From Roridomyces roridus (Eukaryota > Basidiomycota > Agaricomycetes > Agaricales > Mycenaceae): DNA of 28,944 nt. The stretch is taken from the NCBI GenBank assembly GCA_029378245.1, contig JARKIF010000325.1, positions 1 through 28,944 on the forward strand. Direction: 5' to 3'. Every line of letters begins with the position of its first letter. Position 1 is the stretch's first letter. The translations under genes were made by a program, and so were the position numbers. The notes beneath the pieces were generated by a model. It was not told where the DNA came from. It saw only the letters and a list, made by a program, of their open reading frames with translations, and did not search any database. Below, in pieces: positions 10,025-19,861 of this stretch.

Positions 10025-10972
10025 TCACGCGTCAGCCAGGTATTGACACAGTGCGACGGACACACCTTTCGCAAGAGCCCTCCGATCACGCATATACTCC
10101 TCCGCAAGTGGCCACGCGTCATGAACCCAGCGTGTGCTCCACGCACCGCCGATGGGCGGAGTCATAACGACGACGCGGGGGTCGGGATGGCGTGGACGCA
10201 CACCGGTGAGCTGGTCAAAGTACATGGTCTCGGAGAGCAGAAGAAGGATTTGTAAGCGCGGACGGCGCGCAGGGTCAAGGAGGGGATCAAAAGCCACGAG
10301 CGTAGTGGGCAGCTGAGAACCATAAGCGACAGAGAGATGGGTGAGCGCTGTGAAGGGCTCAAAGGACGGGAGGGAGATGTTCCAGGACGAGTCGATGAAT
10401 GTGACGTCAAGGTGAGTGAGGCGGGAGATGACATTGCTCTCCGCAAGCTGCGGGAACTGAAAGTCGAATGTGTGGTCAACGGCGAGACGAGTCAGTGGCA
10501 AGCGAGCGAGAGCGGTACACACGGCATCGGTGAGCTGGCATGCCCACCATCCGAGCTCCGTCGCGCCTGTGCATGCCTCGAGCACCGCAACAAGCTCCAC
10601 ATCCGCGAGCCTACCGACGCGTAGCTGCTGGACGTGCTTCGCGAAAAAGGCGGCTGGGCGGAGGGCAAGTGTCCGAAGAAACTGAGGTATTGGTGCCTCC
10701 TTTTTCTTGAGAACCGGAGCCTTCTTGGATTTGTTCATCCGATACGAGAGGCTCATCCGGGCCTCATAGGTCGGTTGAGCATCTTGACTTTGTTCTCTGT
10801 CGCGGGTGACGATGACTCGAGAATAGATGATAGGCTCGATCCAATCCTGGACGCGGCGAGCGACGACCGCGAGTCGTAGGGCCGTGAGAATGTCGGAATG
10901 AGCGGCGAGCTCGAAGATGACCCGCTCGAGTTCGACTGGAAGATCAAGTCGATTGCGACGCATGTGGATCAA
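10025..10972 (-). CDS. F-box-like/LRR hypothetical protein, intronless
   Basis: The 315-residue frame begins MIHMRRNRLDLPVELERVIFELAA, an F-box-like start; a second Met at 10963 just before RRNRLDLP may be the true start. The middle has leucine-rich spacing (LTRLAVDHTFDF, LTHLDVTFID, LTHLSVAYGS, LQILLLLSE), and the C-terminus reads VVVMTPPIGGAW and ends YLADA. Agaricomycetes carry hundreds of such single-exon proteins, most with unknown targets, presumed to be SCF adaptors. The frame is intact and unbroken, unlike the neighbouring F-box gene. It is not obviously a paralog of the gene at 6905-8081; the two share only the general plan. Confidence 0.75.
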   Translation of the reverse strand: MIHMRRNRLDLPVELERVIFELAAHSDILTALRLAVVARRVQDWIEPIIYSRVIVTRDREQSQDAQPTYEARMSLSYRMNKSKKAPVLKKKEAPIPQFLRTLALRPAAFFAKHVQQLRVGRLADVELVAVLEACTGATELGWWACQLTDAVCTALARLPLTRLAVDHTFDFQFPQLAESNVISRLTHLDVTFIDSSWNISLPSFEPFTALTHLSVAYGSQLPTTLVAFDPLLDPARRPRLQILLLLSETMYFDQLTGVRPRHPDPRVVVMTPPIGGAWSTRWVHDAWPLAEEYMRDRRALAKGVSVALCQYLADA

Positions 10973-11113
10973 GCATAGGAGATCACAACAAGTGTAAACA
11001 TCCTTTCAGATGAAAAAAATTGATTCGGCTGGGTACATAGACGCTATCTACCGCTAAGAAGGCCATTGTACATTTTTTTGTAGTTTTATTGCTTTTTTTT
11101 TGATCATTTTCCA

Positions 11114-12284
11114 CTATTTCAGTTTTTGAATACGAAATTGTCGGCAAGTGGGCAGTCTTGGTCGCGCACTCTGCCTGACAATGGCCACGGGGACGTAGGG
11201 CTTGTTCGCTGATGAGGGCTTTGTAACCTCGCGAGGGCATGCAGAAAGGTCTTCCACAGGTGAGGATGCAGGTGAAGTAGGGGGCGTGGAACACCTCGTA
11301 AGGGTGAATGCATCGATGGAGGAGTCGGAATGCGACGACGACGAACTCCCCAAAGAGGACGAGAACCGAATCTGGGGCGCAATGGGCCGCCGGAGCGCAG
11401 CTGAGCACGGCGTGGCACCAAAGGGCTCGGCTGCCACATTGGGAAGGGGAGAGATGACCCACTGACCCGTAGGGAGAGCGGGGCGTAGCGGCCCACGGGC
11501 CCGGGGTGGCTCCGTAAAGCACTCGATGTCTGCGATAGCGTTCCGAAACTCTTCCAGGGAGGGACGCTGAAGCGGGTCCTGATGGAAGCACCGCCGCAAA
11601 AGAAGGAAGGTGGGCTGGGTCACTGGTAGCGTGTCCCAGAGATACTCGGGATCATCGCAAAATGCGGCAAAGCCAGGATCGGAGGGCTCAGCGGACTCCC
11701 ATGGGGTGCGTTCACAAACCATGATGGTAAACAGAACACTGAGCGCCCAGAGATCCGAGTGGCGGGCGGAATATGAGTCCCTGGTCGGGTTAAGAGATTC
11801 TGGAACATGGATTAGCGAGAGAGAAGGACAGAGGGATACGGAGCAACCAACCTGGACTCATATACAAGCGGGTACCGCATCCAAGCCGCTGGGAGAACTC
11901 GTCCCGCGTCGCCAGGCCAAAGTCGGCAAGGCGGAGATCCGTGCCGGCGGCCTCGCAGAGTATATTCTGCGGCTTAATATCCCGGTGGAATACGCCACGC
12001 TGGTGCATGCGCTCAACGGCGTCAATGAGTTCCCCTAGAGTCTTCTTGACGAGGGTGAGGCTGTTATGAAAGACCTGACGCTCGAAGAGCGCAACAGAGA
12101 GGTCCCCGCCGGCGGCGAGCTCGAGAACGACGAAGACAAGGTCGTCCTCTACAAAGTGACGAATGAGGCGGATGACGCCTGGCTCCCCGCTGAGCATCTG
12201 GTGTAGCTCCAGCTCGCTCGCCTGTGCGTGGGCAGCACGAGTGCCGGGCTCATACGTGGGTGTGCGCATGGGAGCAGAATTCAA
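11114..12284 (-). CDS. Kinase-like protein without an N-lobe (Ran1/Ksp1-type C-lobe)
   Basis: Two exons (11852-12284 and 11114-11799; 52-nt intron) give 372 residues. The C-lobe looks catalytic: HRDIKPQN, LADFGLATRD and a CGTRLYMSPE activation end, then SDLWALSV. The N-lobe is missing. Translation starts at MNSAPMRTPTYEPGTRAA, which aligns with the part of the neighbouring kinase that comes just after its VAVK-type lysine (RYEPDSAAH). No Gly-rich loop and no ATP-anchoring Lys exist in the sequence, and only 94 bp separate this start from the upstream gene's stop, too little to hold them. The tail is Ser/Pro-rich and ends LPTCRQF, like the neighbour. It is probably a tandem duplicate; it may be dead, or act as a scaffold or pseudokinase. 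Start choice is uncertain. Confidence 0.8.
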
Positions 12285-12378
12285 AGAGCTACATTCGATG
12301 ATCTACCAAATACAAATCTAAGATACAAGGTCCATTCCCTTCTACCCAATTCTATCCCGAATTCCCGCCCAGTCCTGC

Positions 12379-13583
12379 TTATCGTTGGCGAGTAAGAAAC
12401 TCGCGGCACGTCGGTAGCATGGGACGTGAGTTTTGGGCGGTGGCGACTTGGACTTGGACTGTGGGCGGGGATGGGACGCGCCCACTGCCGGCCGAGGAAA
12501 GTGGGGAAGTAGGAGGAGTAGAAACTTCCGACGCGGCGGACGAGTCAGAGTAGACAGAGGACGTCGAATACGACGAAGACTCCGTGTGGTACAGTGTATT
12601 AGAGCTCTGTGCCAGCGTGGCAGACGGGCCCGTGGGTGGGAATGTCGGCGGAGCCACGACGTCGCGATTCAGGTCCGTGAACGACTCCACCGCGTTCACT
12701 GCCTTGCGGAACTGCATAATGCTCGGGCGTTTCCACGGCTCAGGGTGGAAGCACCGCTGAAGCAGCTCGGAGGCTTCCCGTGTGATGGGGAGAGTTTCGT
12801 AGAGGTAGTCTGCGTTGTTACAGAACGCAGAGTAGTAGGGATCCTCGGCGTCAGTCGACGTCCAAGGGATGCCGCCCCCGATCATCGTAGCGAATATGAC
12901 GCTCAAGGCCCAGAGGTCGGCCAGGCGGGCGGAGTAGTTAGCCCAGGTGGAGTTCATGGACTCTGACCATTTATATGAGCAGTGATTCTCACAAAAGAAG
13001 AATGCAACGCACCTGGGCAGATGTAGTATTGCGTCCCACACCCAAAGTCCTTGGTCAACTCATCCCGGGTGGAGAGACCAAAGTCCGCGAGGCGAATGTT
13101 GCTTCCATTTGCGTCGCAGAGGATGTTTTCGGGTTTGAGGTCCCGATGGAAAATGCCCTCTCGGTGGATGTAGTCCACGGCGTCGATGAGCTCGTTCATG
13201 GTGTTTTTGATGAGCGGGGTGTTGTCGACGAAGATCTGCCGGTCGACGATGGCAGAGTAGAGGTCACCGTCGTCAGCCAACTCTAGAACGGCAAAGACAA
13301 AGTCGCCCTCAGTGTGGTCACCGAGGAACTGGATGACCCCGTCGTGGCCGCTGAGCGACCCGTGGTGAGTCAGCTCCTTCTCCTGGATGCGGTGGGCGGC
13401 AGAGTCGGGTTCATATCTTGGCATGCACTTGACTGCCAAGTAATTTTTGTCTTCAACGTGGAAGCCCTTGTAAACCTTGCCGAATGACCCGTTTCCGAGT
13501 AGAGCGACAAGCTCGATGGTGTCCTCGACGATGAATCGGCCCGTGAGGTCGGGAAGACTGGCGGAGATGGAGGTGGATGGCAT
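12379..13583 (-). CDS. Ran1/Pat1/Ksp1-like Ser/Thr protein kinase
   Basis: Two exons (13013-13583 and 12379-12962; 50-nt intron) sum to 1155 nt, 384 residues. Seen in order: LPDLTGRFIVEDTIELV, the Gly-rich loop LGNGSFGKVYKG, catalytic Lys in YLAVKC, HRDLKPEN, LADFGLSTRD, the CPE end of the activation segment rebuilt across the intron, and ADLWALSVIF. The opening segment before the kinase domain is typical of the fission yeast Ran1/Pat1 and budding yeast Ksp1/Sks1 group, which link nutrient state to growth or development. The ATG at 13583 gives this segment; the ATG at 13634 in the same frame is less typical. The tail is Ser/Thr-rich and ends LPTCREFLTRQR, shared with the downstream paralog. 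All catalytic residues are present. Confidence 0.9.
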
Positions 13584-13890
13584 GGTGTGGATAGTTTGCA
13601 ATGGTGGGTGTAAAGGACAGAAAGTCGTTGGCAATAGGAGGCGTCTCGAAAATCTTAAATAGACCCAGGGGAATCAAGACATGTTGGAGACAGGAGATTT
13701 TGCCTCCGAGTATCCCGCGGAACCATTTGGAGGCTGGGCAGCGAGCGGCGTCGAGTCAAGTACTCGGGTGGCGAGTTGGTGCCACTTGGTGGTGAGGGAA
13801 GAGCAGAAGGAAAGTTGATACAATTGATGGCGATGACTCCCACGCGAGAGCGGCGAACACGGCTACTAGTTTAATACGCTCTACATCCTT
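13584..13890. other. Intergenic region between kinase and SDR genes
   Basis: About 300 bp that should hold the promoter of the intact kinase gene and the 3' UTR of the dehydrogenase gene. No coding frame of note and no clear core promoter element were seen. Confidence 0.4.
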
Positions 13891-15172
13891 TCACTCGATA
13901 TCGCCCAATACTTTCTCAGTATAGTGAATCAAGCCCGAAACTGTCGCATCCGAGCCTCCGTACCCTTTCAGAGTAAACCCATTGAAAACACCCTGTTCCA
14001 ACATTTTAATTCAAGGAGCCTGGCACTAGGAAAAACACTCACAGCCTTGTGTGCTGTAGGGAGAGCAAAGTCCTCCCAGCCCTTGTGGTCCACATCGAAT
14101 ACATGCGAGCTGATGACTTGACCACGGCTCCCCCGGAAGAATACCCCGCGTTCTGCAGCAGAATCCAGCAACGCATACAGCATGTACTGGGCGCTTTCAT
14201 CCTGCGAGGTGCCCATAATCGCCTTGACGGTGTTGAAGAGCCATTTTAGAGGCGCGAAAAGCCATCCCATGGTCGAAATTGCCCCTCCAACGGTGCGGAC
14301 TTGGCCCGGAGAGATGTGCGTGAATGCGATGTTGGGATGCTCTGCGGCAAAGTACTACCTGGATTATCTTCTGGAACGATGTAGGTTGAAATCAGACCTA
14401 CCGCCACTAATCCGTCGTTATACGCGACTCCGCGCAGCCCCGCTTTAACGGCTACCAAGGACTGGGTTGGGACGCTGTCAACTAGAGAATGATAGAAAGA
14501 AAGAAAGCGTACGGGGGTCATTCCTTTGGTGAAATTCCATGCGTGTTTTTTCGCTTCTTGAAGGCCAAGGTCCTCGGTCGGTATAGAGGCACCAAAACCA
14601 GCGCCCTGGATGGTCATAAAATGTGCATGCTGTCCCTCTTTACGTGCGGATTCCAGCAGCGGCACGAGTTCCTTCAGAAAGGTGTAGCGCATGAAATACC
14701 TGCGGGCAAGTTCAATCCACTTGCAACAAATAAACCCAGCAACCTACCGCATAGCCAAAGATTCGTAGAGTCCTTCCGGTGTCTGTTGAGACCACACCAG
14801 CGAGTTGGCCATGGGACCTCCTGCGGAAATAACGAGAAAGTTGATACGTCCGAGCCGCGCACGGAGCGCCCCGCACGCGACACGTACACTCTTGATGCTC
14901 GTGGCATCGCACTGAACAAATTCGTGTGCCCATCCGGAGCTCGTTTCCAGCGGTCCTGGTTTTGGAAAGTCTGCGAGGATTCTCTCAGCTGCGGCGGCGC
15001 TGCGTCCAATGATGATAATGTGGGCAAAACCCTTGGTTTGTCGGGCAAATGCCTCTGCCATGGCCTGCCCTACGCCGGAGGTGCCTCCGACAAAGACTGC
15101 GACTGGGATGTAGTTGGTGGAAAATATTGCGTTGGCAGCCTCGGCGACGGCGAGAGTTGGTGTTGTGGTCAT
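13891..15172 (-). CDS. Short-chain dehydrogenase/reductase (SDR) family protein
   Basis: SDRs reduce or oxidise small molecules with NAD(P)(H). Five exons (14748-15172, 14513-14699, 14402-14461, 14043-14354, 13891-13992) join to 1086 nt, 361 residues, in frame. The cofactor loop VGGTSGVGQAMAEAFA is a clear GxxxGxG fold start, followed by IIIIGRS, the NNAG-equivalent VISAGGP and, later, HISPGQVRT. The usual catalytic YxxxK is not seen: the corresponding segment reads SLVAVK, with Leu where Tyr is expected, and then GLRGVAYNDGLVAYF. The fold and cofactor site therefore look intact while the active site is unusual. Intron 4 and intron 2 are in-frame or nearly so and could be retained without a stop in places. 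It faces the GT90 gene divergently across 374 bp. Substrate is unknown. Confidence 0.85.
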
Positions 15173-15546
15173 TGGTGAGGAGCAAGATGCCGAGACGCGT
15201 CGACTGATCAGATGGCCGTTTCCCAACCTTGACTTCAACTCTTTTCCAGCCTGTGATGTATGCCGATTGCATCGTACATATGCCAGATATTTTTCGTCTT
15301 TCGGTACTTGCCTTGACGTGAGCGACCAGGGCCTGACAGAACAATTTGCAGCTATGTAAAGGTTGTGCCTGCATGTACTTACGCTTTGGGCGAAAGAAAT
15401 TTCTTGAATGAGTGTTGAGACGGGAGTCTGAATCTGTCGCATCTGGAAGTGAATGGTACGGGTTAGAGTTCGTTTGAAACACAACGCGGGCGGGGTTAGT
15501 AGACGCTGTCAATCACGACCATCACTAGGCTTGCTTTCGCTCTTCC
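15173..15546. promoter_or_regulatory. Divergent intergenic promoter, SDR and GT90
   Basis: The 374 bp separates two start codons on opposite strands, so it must serve as promoter for both genes. No TATA box is obvious. Open frames here have no domain content. Confidence 0.5.
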
Positions 15547-17490
15547 ATGTCGACCTCCAAGGAGTGGTGGGCCCTCGGGCAATTGGGCAATCGCTCATAC
15601 TCACCCGTCCCAACCGACCCCGACAACAGTCCTCTACTGTCTTCCGCCGAACGGGAACCAGACTTGACGTCACATCGTGCCAAGAAACGGACGCGATGCA
15701 TTCGACTCCGTTGTCTCCTGCCCGTCCTCGTCGTGCTGGTGACGCTGCTTGCCATTATTCTCATCGCCTACCTTCGCTCCGACCACATAAATGACCCCGA
15801 ATCGGCTCCACAGGCTTCCGAGGTCGTCGGCATTGACTTGGACGACCCTGTCGTTGCCGCCCGCATCCACGTGGACTCACTCATTTCTCGCCAATCTTCC
15901 ACGTATTCCCGCGCTGCGGCCAAGTATTCACTCAAGACTGGACGCCCACCACCCCCCAACTACGACAAGTGGTTCTCCTTTGCAAAGGAAAACTTCTGCT
16001 TGATCGACGAATACGACCAGATTGCTCGCGACTTTGCGCCGTTTTACAAACTGGCGCAAGTAGACCCGCTGTTCTTTCAGAAGAGGATAGACATTGTGGC
16101 CAACGTGCGTTTCGTGCTTTTCTTGTATGAGAGCTAATTTTCGCACAGTTGAGCAATAATGTGAGGGAAGCGGGTGCTATCGTTGTCAAAGACGGCCAAA
16201 TTCACATGCCTGAAGGGGTGGATTTCAGGTATTGGGGCGGCGGTCCAGCGACATTCAGCTCGGTGAGTAGTGGTCTCTACCTTGTGATGAAGTTGTAACA
16301 GCGAGTTAGTTTGCGCATCTTTTGCCAGACATGGCTTTTGTCCTCAGTGGCAAGGACCAGCCACGCGTTTTGTTCGACTACCGCGTACCCGGCAACGCGA
16401 CCATGGAACGAGCGCTGAAACTCACCGAAGAGCATCCGTTCAGCCTCGAGCCGCGACCTACGGCCGAGTTCTTTCGAAGTCGCCCTGGATGTGAAATTCC
16501 ACGCAGTCCCGCCGGGTTCACGGACACGGCGAATGACGATAGTGGTTGTGAGTCAGCTCGTTTTCTGTGTACCTCATTTCAACATTTCGTAGTTTTCATC
16601 TCGAGCTCACCGGGCTATTTTACTCTCGACCTGTACCCTGTGCTATCAGTGACTAAAGTCAGCCCTTGTTTCGCCGACATCCTGTTCCCGAGCGAGGTTC
16701 GTTTTTATTCCGGCATTCAACCCATCTAAAGAGACGCCCAGTATTACTATGACAAAGCAGCAGCGTCACCCAAGTTCCCATTCCCAAATAATATCGCTTG
16801 GGAGGACAAAAAGCCGCAAATATGTAGGTCGTCGCCGACGTTTAACATCAGCTAAATACCCCCAGATTGGCGTGGAACTTCAACTGGCGGTCAGATTGTG
16901 GGTCAAAACTACCGACAGTTCATGCGCTTCCGGCTCGTCGATGTGGCTAGGGCACATCCGGACCTCGTCGACGCGCAGATCACCCGATTTGCAGACTTGC
17001 TCTGTTTTTCTGAGGATGGATGCGACCGCGACGCCATCATCAACGAGTACAACATTACGGGTGGCATGCCGCAGGAGACATCCTATAAATACAAGTACCT
17101 GCTGGACGTCGATGGAATGACGTACTCGGGACGATACCTAGGGCTGTTGCGAACGGGCTCTTTGGTGTTCAAGGTTGTTGATCTCACACCGTCGGCATGC
17201 CTGCTCATTACATCCTTCAGGCAACTGTTTTCGAAGAGTACTTCAACGATTGGCTCAGACCGTATGAGCACTACATCCCAGTGCTCCCGGACCTTTCGGA
17301 TCTCGTGGAGAAGGTCGAGTGGGCGCGGAGGAACGACGAAGAGGCGCGTGCGATACAAGAACACGGCCGGGAGATGGCGACGCGCGTCATGACCGATACG
17401 CAGAACGACTGCTATTTGTTTGCCCTCTTGCTAGAATGGGCGCAGTTGCAGGAGATTGCGAGGAATGCTAGTGGGACTGCCCTAGATTAG
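15547..17490 (+). CDS. Glycosyltransferase family 90 (CAP10-like), type II membrane protein
   Basis: GT90 proteins include Cryptococcus Cap10/Cap59-linked capsule enzymes and protein O-glucosyl/xylosyltransferases; they act in the Golgi lumen. Seven exons (15547-16104, 16149-16262, 16310-16544, 16593-16696, 16742-16823, 16866-17173, 17221-17490) sum to 1671 nt, 556 residues, in frame. A cytosolic N-terminus is followed by a single transmembrane helix (about residues 56-76, rich in L/V/I), a stem, LLPDMAFVLSGKDQPR, the hallmark PQIYWRGTSTGG and YKYLLDVDG, then GSLVFKATVFEEYF and WLRPYEHYIPV. The YWRG motif and the C-terminal KATV/FEEYF segment are characteristic. The start is the first Met in frame and gives the expected short cytosolic tail. 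The sugar donor and acceptor cannot be told from the sequence. Confidence 0.93.
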
Positions 17491-17728
17491 AGTGTATCTT
17501 AGTATGTTATAATTATTAAAATCTGTACAATATTGTAGACTAATTTCCTGGCCGCTTTTTAGGTTTCTGCCATCAGATCCGAATACGAATCTTGCTCTCC
17601 ACTCTCGTCATGTATCTTAGTATTGCTCGATCACAGTGTCGAGTCAGAGTTCAGCGACAGGAGGCTTCAAATAGAAGTCCCGCCTTTTGACTCGTACCCT
17701 CATCCATACCACTACTACCACGCACAAT

Positions 17729-19415
17729 ATGCTGGCTCAACAAGAATCGTGCTCAGAGGACGAGATCCAAGTTCCCCGAGTCGACGTGAAGAATCTCTCG
17801 CCCTTATCTCCCGAAGTCATCTGCAAGCAGGTGTGTTGTTCTTTTGTCCTAGCTTTCACGAACTGAATGTGTTGACGTAGGCCACAATCAATTTAGGTCA
17901 GACTTGAGATTGGTTTGAAAAGCCCTCGACTCATGCAGCACAGGCACCATCGGCCATGTCGCTCATGGAAAATCCACTGTTGTCAAAGCGATATCTGGAG
18001 TCACCACCGTCCGATTTACCAATGAACTCGTCAAGAACATCACCATTAAACTCGGATACGCCAATGCCAAGGTGTGTACGACGAAGGCTCACTCTTGAAC
18101 GATCTCATCCTCCTCAGATTTACAAATGCGAAAACGAAGCTTGTCCCAGACCAGGATGCTATCGGTCTTACCGCTCGGACAAAGAGAATCGCCCACCCTG
18201 CGAGCGTCCTGGGTGCCGGTCCCGCATGAAACTTGTCCGGCACGTCTCTTTTGTGGACTGTCCCGGACACGACATTCTCATGGCTACCATGCTGAACGGG
18301 GCGGCGGTCATGGATGCCGCACTCCTTCTCATTGCTGGAAACGAAGACTGTCCTCAGCCGCAGACGTCGGAGCATCTGGCCGCCGTCGAGATTATGAAGC
18401 TCGAGCATATCATCATACTGCAGAACAAGGTCGACTTGATCAAGGAGTCGCAAGCGGTCGAGCAACAGAAGAGTATTTCTGCGTTCGTGAAAGGTGTGTT
18501 GTTTTCATTCAAGTATTCCTTCTCCTGACTGAATGCAACATAAAGGAACGATCGCCGAATCCTCCCCTATTGTTCCTATTTCCGCCCAGTTAAAGTACAA
18601 TATCGACGCAGTCAACGAGTACATTGCCACGCGCATTCCCATCCCCATACGCGATTTCACCTCTGCACCGCGCCTGATTCTCATTCGCTCCTTCGACGTG
18701 AACAAGCCCGGGGCAGAAGTCGAAGCGCTCAAGGGAGGCGTTGCGGGCGGCTCCATCCTCACCGGCGTCCTAAACCTGGGTATGGACGTCGAGATTCGAC
18801 CTGGCGTCGTGACCAAGGACAGCACTGGTCGCACTCATTGTACCCCCATACGCAGCCATGTGTTTTCACTGCATGCTGAGAACAATTCTCTTGATTTTGC
18901 CGTACCTGGCGGTCTCATTGGTGTTGGGACGAAGATTGACCCTACGCTGTGCAGAGCCGACCGTCTTGTCGGCCAGGTTCTCGGTGCGGCGGGCACGCTT
19001 CCTGAGATTTACACTGGTGAGTCTTCTTCTTATCCTCGATCATACTTTCTTACACGCCGCTAGAATTGGAACTGAGCCTCTTCCTCCTTCGACGCCTATT
19101 GGGAGTCAAAACGGATTCAAGCACCAAGAAACAAACCAAAGTGGGGAAGCTCGACAAGGGGGAACTCCTTCTCGTCAACATCGGATCGACCTCGACTGGC
19201 GGTCGTGTATTAAGCGTTCGTGGAGACCTCGCCAAGATTCAGCTCACGGCGCCTGCGTGTGCGGACATAGGGGAGAAAGTCGCGCTTTCGAGGCGGATTG
19301 AGAAGCATTGGCGACTTATAGGCGAGTTTCAGGCTTCCGAGGCGGCCAAATGTTTCCGATTTTTTCTTCAGGTTGGGGAACTTTGCAGCGGGGTACGGTG
19401 CTGGAAGTAGATTGA
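17729..19415 (+). CDS. Translation initiation factor eIF2 subunit gamma
   Basis: eIF2 gamma is the GTPase that delivers initiator Met-tRNA to the 40S ribosome; GCD11 in yeast. Seven exons (17729-17830, 17881-17896, 17944-18071, 18118-18493, 18546-19016, 19064-19321, 19372-19415) sum to 1395 nt, 464 residues. All G motifs are present: GHVAHGKST (G1), DCPGHD (G3), NKVD (G4), SAQLKYN (G5). A four-Cys zinc ribbon ([17 protein letters not shown]) sits between switch regions, as in all eIF2 gamma. Domain II/III follow ([36 protein letters not shown]). Exon 2 is 16 nt, and the last intron uses a GC donor (GCGAGT); without it the conserved GWG end would be lost. Start: [12 protein letters not shown] gives the usual acidic, short N-terminus. 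A single-copy essential gene, so it should be intact, and is. Confidence 0.97.
19322..19371 (+). other. GC-AG intron in eIF2 gamma
   Basis: Exon 6 ends ATAG, and the intron starts GCGAGT and ends TTCTTCAG. Joining gives [15 protein letters not shown], the conserved C-terminus. The only nearby GT (at GAGTTT) gives the wrong frame. GC donors are a minor class spliced by the same spliceosome. Confidence 0.85.
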
Positions 19416-19861
19416 GGGTATGTCACGTTCATCTGTTTGCTGTTCTTGGTCGCTACAGTAACTTTCTCACCGCGAGCTCTTCAATTGAATTTAACACGCA
19501 TACGACGCGCATGCTCAGAACAACTTCTTGAAGGAAGTTTAGGTCAGGCGGCGAACTGAATTGATCGACCACCCATTTGCCACTGGGACGTATCAGGCCG
19601 ACCCTTTTTCTGGTTACAGACATCTGTCGACGGAGCCTAGTCGGTCATCAGGTGGTTCCGTCTTGCTTCCGGGATTCGGTGTGATGTGGTAACTCTCCTG
19701 CTCATTCGTCGTGCAACATATGCAAGGAAGTTTGAGAATGGCTGGGCACCTTCGTCGCCGCTGTAAGGCCCCTCTTCTATTCTTCCCGGCATGTGTTGGA
19801 TCATCTGGCCTGTGATTCTGGAGACATATATAACTACGCCGCTGGGGCTTTGGGATTCAAG
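19416..19861. other. Intergenic region, eIF2 gamma to GH27
   Basis: About 445 bp with the 3' UTR of eIF2 gamma and the promoter of the alpha-galactosidase. A TATA box lies near its right end, at 19827-19833. No other gene was seen. Confidence 0.5.
19827..19833 (+). promoter_or_regulatory. TATA box of the GH27 gene
   Basis: A perfect TATATAA ends 28 nt before ATG 19862. An upstream in-frame ATG at 19793 lies before this TATA box and so is unlikely to be transcribed; this decides the start in favour of the signal-peptide Met at 19862. Confidence 0.6.

Noticed and set aside
12433..12966. 177-residue plus-strand frame rich in Arg and Gly
   Set aside because: It is antisense to the conserved kinase C-lobe and Ser-rich tail; Arg/Gly richness is the expected shadow.
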